In this document: piece after piece, positions 60,986 to 64,000 of the stretch
Numbering within the stretch: the stretch's first letter is position 1
Layout: every line of letters starts with the position of its first letter
Source: Halalkalibacter oceani
GTDB lineage: Bacteria; Bacillota; Bacilli; Bacillales; Bacillaceae_D
Assembly: GCF_040544555.1 (NCBI RefSeq)
Contig: NZ_JBEPKD010000019.1
Location: 14,409 to 78,408, forward strand
Direction of reading: 5' to 3'
Length of the DNA stretch: 64,000 nt
Position numbers and translations under genes: made by a program
The notes under the pieces: model-generated
Database searches by the model: none
Told to the model about the DNA's origin: nothing
What the model saw: only the letters and a program-made list of their open reading frames with translations

Positions 60986-61141
60986 CAATGATGGGGTTTT
61001 TTTCATTGGTAAGAAGAATATATACTGATTCGGCATACTTCTCAATAAATATGTAACAATCTCGCAACGGCTTTACTTGCGATTGAAATAAATGTAAGCT
61101 AAAGGGGCAAATGCTATATCGTAAATGGGGGTACAACAAAC

Positions 61142-61597
61142 ATGAAAAAGAGATATGTAATCGCAGCATTGGCAATCAGCCTAGGGCTAAGCGCATGCTC
61201 AAATAACAGCGACGTTGAAGAGCAGCCGCAGGACGAGCCACAGGAAGAAGTACAAGACCAGCCTCAAGAAGAAGGACAGCCTGAAGACGCTGCATCTGAA
61301 GAAGAGCAGGAACATGCTATTTCAGAAGAAGAACCTTCTGTGAGCCTTGGAGCCGAAGAAGAATTACAAGCAGAATTTGCTTCTCAGCCGGGTATAGCTG
61401 ATGTCATGGTTCAGTTGGAAGAAGGAACTATTAATAGAGTAAACGCTGATATTCAAATCAATGACGAACAGGAACTGTCACCTGAAGAAGTTGCTGAAAC
61501 ATACGCTGAATTAATTAAAGAGAAATATCCTGATTATGCGGTGGATATTATCGTTACACAAGACGGGAAGATGTTAACACAAACTCAATTTGAGTAA
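61142..61597 (+). CDS. Acidic lipoprotein, unknown
   Basis: 151 residues. The signal ends in a lipobox (ALAISLGLSAC); a Glu/Gln/Pro-rich linker follows (about 25-70), then a small folded domain of about 80 residues (LQAEFASQPGIADVMVQLEE, LSPEEVAETYAELIKEKYPD). The domain may bind a wall or S-layer component, but no family is recognised. A strong terminator at 61661 follows. It lies between the IS element and the TolC-like gene. Confidence 0.72.
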   Translation: MKKRYVIAALAISLGLSACSNNSDVEEQPQDEPQEEVQDQPQEEGQPEDAASEEEQEHAISEEEPSVSLGAEEELQAEFASQPGIADVMVQLEEGTINRVNADIQINDEQELSPEEVAETYAELIKEKYPDYAVDIIVTQDGKMLTQTQFE

Positions 61598-61660
61598 TAA
61601 ATAATTCGGTATTAGTATTATCTATACTTGAAATGGTGAGCGAAACCACCACCATATTCT

Positions 61661-61713
61661 TAAGAATGCCGCCATCGGTTAGTAAGCAAACCGGTGGCGG
61701 CATTCTTTTTTCA
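61661..61713 (+). terminator. Terminator after the lipoprotein
   Basis: AGAATGCCGCCA-TCGGTT pairs with AAACCG-GTGGCGGCATTCT, then TTTTTT. Confidence 0.92.
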
Positions 61714-61723
61714 CGTCAACAAT

Positions 61724-61752
61724 TTGTCACTTATCTGGCTGGAAAGTATGAT
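61724..61752 (+). promoter_or_regulatory. Sigma-A promoter of the TolC-like gene
   Basis: TTGTCA (61724-61729), 17-nt spacer, TATGAT (61747-61752). Confidence 0.7.
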
Positions 61753-61848
61753 AAAATAATATCAGTAGCGTTAAATTTTACCGTTGATGACATAGAACCT
61801 GAAAGCACAGACATGGCGATGAAACGAACGTAAGGGAAGGGGAAGGTT

Positions 61849-63174
61849 TTGTTGAAGAAAAGTGCGACAGTCGGATTAGCGTTTTTGTTGGCCACATCAA
61901 GTATAGCACCAGTGGCTTTCGCGGATGAGGCTTCTGATGAAGTCCTGGAAGAAGAAGGAAGTGAAGATGTACAAGAAGGGGAAGAAGCAGAGGAAGGCAG
62001 TGAGGAAGAGGAAATCGAACTGGTTAACAGCCTTTCTCTTGAGCAGGCTCTTGAACGGGCGCTTGAGGACAATTCTTCTTTAATGCTCTTAAACTATCAG
62101 CTTGAAATTCTCGAAAATCAGGAAGGCAACACAAATCTTGATTATCGTGATTTAGAAAAGGATATTGAAGACCTGGAGGATGCGTTAGACAATTTAATGG
62201 AACGACGTCGCAATCTTGATCCTTTTGACCCGAGTTACATAGGTGAGCGCATAGGTCTTGGGCAGGAATGGAACGCGATGAACGACCAGCTTGAGATGCT
62301 TGAGGATACAATTGAGCAGCTGGAAGACGCGCTTGAACAGCTTCGTTCCGGTCAAGTGACGCTTGTGTATAACCAGGATGAAGCAAGAGAAAGCATTAAA
62401 ATGGCAACGGCGATGACGTTTACCCAGCTGTTAATGACCGAAGAGCAGCTTGAGCTGCAACGAAAGTCAATTGATGTATTGGAGACAGAGATCGCCAATC
62501 TTGATCGTCAGCGTGAGCTTGGATTGATTTCGTTCAACGAGTTTAATACAGAAGCGCGTGAACTGAGAATCCAGAAGTCTGATCTTGAGCAGGAAGAAAA
62601 GAAATATCATCATGATCTGGCTGAGTTTGCGCTCGACTTAGGCCTTGTCTATCATCCTGACTTCTCGCTTGAGCCGATTGAGCTTTCCAGCTCTGCCTTA
62701 CCAGAGCAGGAAACCGATACGAATGAGTTGATCGAAAATTCATTCCAGTATAAAGCCCAGCTTGAGGCGATTGAAATGGCAAAATATGAGCGTGATCGTG
62801 TATATGACGATGAGGACTCATCCTCTTATCAGAAAAACGAAGCCGACTTGAATGTGAAGGTCGAAGAGGAGAATTTAGCCCAATTGAAGCTGAATGCCGA
62901 AGCGGCCATCCGTCAGCTCTACTTCGATATCGAGGACAGCTATCAGGCGATTCAGGACGCGCAGCGAGATCTGGACTATGCCCGCTATGACTACAATATG
63001 TTAGAGCGCCGCTATCAGCTCGGGCTGATGTCAAAGGCGACGTTTGAACAGGCGGCCATTCAAATTGATCAAGCCGAGCTTGCTCACGAAATGGCGAAGT
63101 ACTCCTACTTCCTTGTCACCCAACAACTTAAAGCCCTTGAAGCCGGCGTTCTGCCGCAGCAAGGACAATCATAA
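61849..63174 (+). CDS. Secreted TolC-like (OEP fold) coiled-coil protein
   Basis: 441 residues: signal peptide (VGLAFLLATSSIAPVAFA), a very acidic segment, then long heptad-rich helices. LSLEQALERALEDNSSLMLL near the start and ERRYQLGLMSKATFEQAAIQIDQAELAHEMAKY near the end are the hallmarks of the TolC outer-membrane efflux family. In a Gram-positive cell it cannot form an outer-membrane channel. It probably spans or scaffolds the space under the S-layer. TTG 61849 or TTG 61852 could start it; both follow a GGGGAAGG-type site. Confidence 0.8.
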   Translation: MLKKSATVGLAFLLATSSIAPVAFADEASDEVLEEEGSEDVQEGEEAEEGSEEEEIELVNSLSLEQALERALEDNSSLMLLNYQLEILENQEGNTNLDYRDLEKDIEDLEDALDNLMERRRNLDPFDPSYIGERIGLGQEWNAMNDQLEMLEDTIEQLEDALEQLRSGQVTLVYNQDEARESIKMATAMTFTQLLMTEEQLELQRKSIDVLETEIANLDRQRELGLISFNEFNTEARELRIQKSDLEQEEKKYHHDLAEFALDLGLVYHPDFSLEPIELSSSALPEQETDTNELIENSFQYKAQLEAIEMAKYERDRVYDDEDSSSYQKNEADLNVKVEEENLAQLKLNAEAAIRQLYFDIEDSYQAIQDAQRDLDYARYDYNMLERRYQLGLMSKATFEQAAIQIDQAELAHEMAKYSYFLVTQQLKALEAGVLPQQGQS

Positions 63175-63308
63175 GAAGCATAAGCGCATAAGCGAAAGAA
63201 GCACCAGTGGGGATGGCCCTGTTGGTGCTTTTTTTGACGGAGAGATGATTCGGTGGAAAGGAAATTATCAATTGGGGAGATTAGTGCATCCAAAACATTA
63301 CTCCATAG

Positions 63309-63578
63309 CTTGTTTATTATGAACGTATTAAAAGAGGAGAATTTGATCCTATCATTAGCTTACATCAATTAGGAAAGACATTAATTGCATATCGCATTTA
63401 CCTTGGAATGAGTCAACAAGACTTAGCGGAGCGATTAGGGGTATCCCCTTCTCAAGTATCAAGAGATGAGCGAAATGAATACTATGGGGCCAGATTAGAA
63501 AGGCTTCAGCAAGTAATGGAAGCCATGAAGATGGTTTCAAAAACAGAAATTCATTCAGGTGATTTGGTATTAGCATAA
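63309..63578 (+). pseudogene. XRE-type HTH antitoxin-like gene, N-terminal part lost
   Basis: 89 codons without a start: YERIKRGEFDPIISLHQLGK, then the helix-turn-helix MSQQDLAERLGVSPSQVSRD. It resembles the C-terminal two-thirds of an XRE regulator found next to HipA-N-like genes. The upstream part ends at a stop at 63306. Confidence 0.65.
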
Positions 63579-63594
63579 ATAGGAACAGAGAAAT

Positions 63595-63789
63595 GTAGTT
63601 ATTGATCTATCCAGAGCGTTTAAGGAAGCTGTACGGCGGCAATTAGGAGGTTCATTGATTATCGTGGATCGTTTTCACTGTATGTGTTGGGCATTTGGTC
63701 AAGTGAAAAGAAGGGAATGGGTAATCCGCCTTTTGCTTTACCGAAAGGAATGGATCTTAAATTGGTTTGAAGGGAGGGTGAAAGCATGA
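63595..63789 (+). mobile_element. Decayed ISL3-family transposase fragment
   Basis: Encodes VVIDLSRAFKEAVRRQLG and IIVDRFHCM, part of the DDE core of ISL3 transposases, then drifts. Lies between two halves of a regulatory gene pair. Confidence 0.6.
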
Positions 63790-63953
63790 GTAAGAGACCG
63801 TTTGAACTCTGGCTGATTTGGCAAAATGTTGAGACACGCCAGCGTTATCATGTAGGAAGGTTGCTCCATGAAGATGGCGGCTATACATTTTCCTACGAGA
63901 AGGAAGTGTATTTGGCAAGTAGGAAATGTATGATTTGGCAGTTAAAAATGTAG
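63786..63953 (+). pseudogene. Truncated HipA-N-like / partner of XRE gene
   Basis: 55 codons: WLIWQNVETRQRYHVGRLLH, then YTFSYEKEV before the frame degrades. It matches the start of small proteins usually encoded beside the XRE type above. No complete copy is seen before the window ends. Confidence 0.55.
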
Positions 63954-64000
63954 CTACTTGCCAACATCCTTTTTTAACGATTGAGTAATGATTCTTTGTG

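Noticed and set aside
61633..61833. A 66-residue ORF after the lipoprotein gene
   Set aside because: It runs through a strong terminator and the promoter of the TolC-like gene; no ribosome-binding site.
63184..63300. Small gene after the TolC-like gene
   Set aside because: Contains a hairpin-like region and T run but no frame with a plausible start or known motif.

Overview
The window is chromosomal DNA of an endospore-forming, flagellated Bacillales species. It carries spoIIQ (cut by the left edge), spoIIID, mbl, flhO/flhP and fabZ. The very acidic secreted proteins and the many S-layer-homology (SLH) proteins suggest a salt- or alkali-tolerant Bacillaceae, but the genus cannot be read from the sequence.

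Left part (about 1-27 kb): between spoIIQ and spoIIID lies an accessory catabolic island. Three poorly characterised minus-strand genes are followed by a reductive pyrimidine-degradation operon (aldehyde dehydrogenase, PreT-like and PreA-like subunits, dihydropyrimidinase, NCS1 permease, class III aminotransferase). Next come an ADP-ribosyltransferase-like orphan under a perfect CcpA site and a GntR/FCD regulator with its own promoter and operator. A HAD hydrolase, a tripartite tricarboxylate transporter and a crotonase/CoA-transferase pair follow; matching operator sites suggest that the GntR protein controls these genes. An ABC ATPase and a sodium:solute symporter set (DUF4212 subunit, symporter, CBS/DUF294 protein, DEDDh exonuclease) complete the island.

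Middle (27-50 kb): the conserved spoIIID-mbl-flhO-flhP-EpuA-fabZ block, a GGDEF/EAL protein, a manganese catalase, a four-repeat peptidoglycan-binding NlpC/P60 endopeptidase and an IlvD/Edd dehydratase. A surface cluster follows: SLH amidase, SLH 5'-nucleotidase, RsbR-like STAS protein, acyltransferase, SLH subtilisin and SLH NlpC/P60 protein. At 48.2-49.3 kb a DUF3800 gene is divergent from an apparent small RNA gene. That RNA has a sigma-A promoter, two hairpins sharing a 21-nt motif and an intrinsic terminator.

Right part (51-64 kb): the main discovery candidate. A major S-layer gene (51615-54830) is interrupted just before its stop codon by an ORF-less group II intron. Downstream lie two further intact domain V/VI modules and one decayed module. 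The primary intron and each intact distal module end at the same GAGAAT|AG boundary, and each is followed by an in-frame C-terminal exon. EBS1/IBS1 and EBS2/IBS2 pairings place the 5' splice site exactly on a codon boundary in phase with all three exons. Each distal module carries a 13- or 18-nt complement of the intron's domain IV left arm, which suggests how it could be recruited in place of the proximal one. The predicted result is one S-layer gene encoding four isoforms with different C-termini. An IS3-family element, a lipoprotein, a TolC-like secreted coiled-coil protein and decayed IS and XRE remnants close the window.
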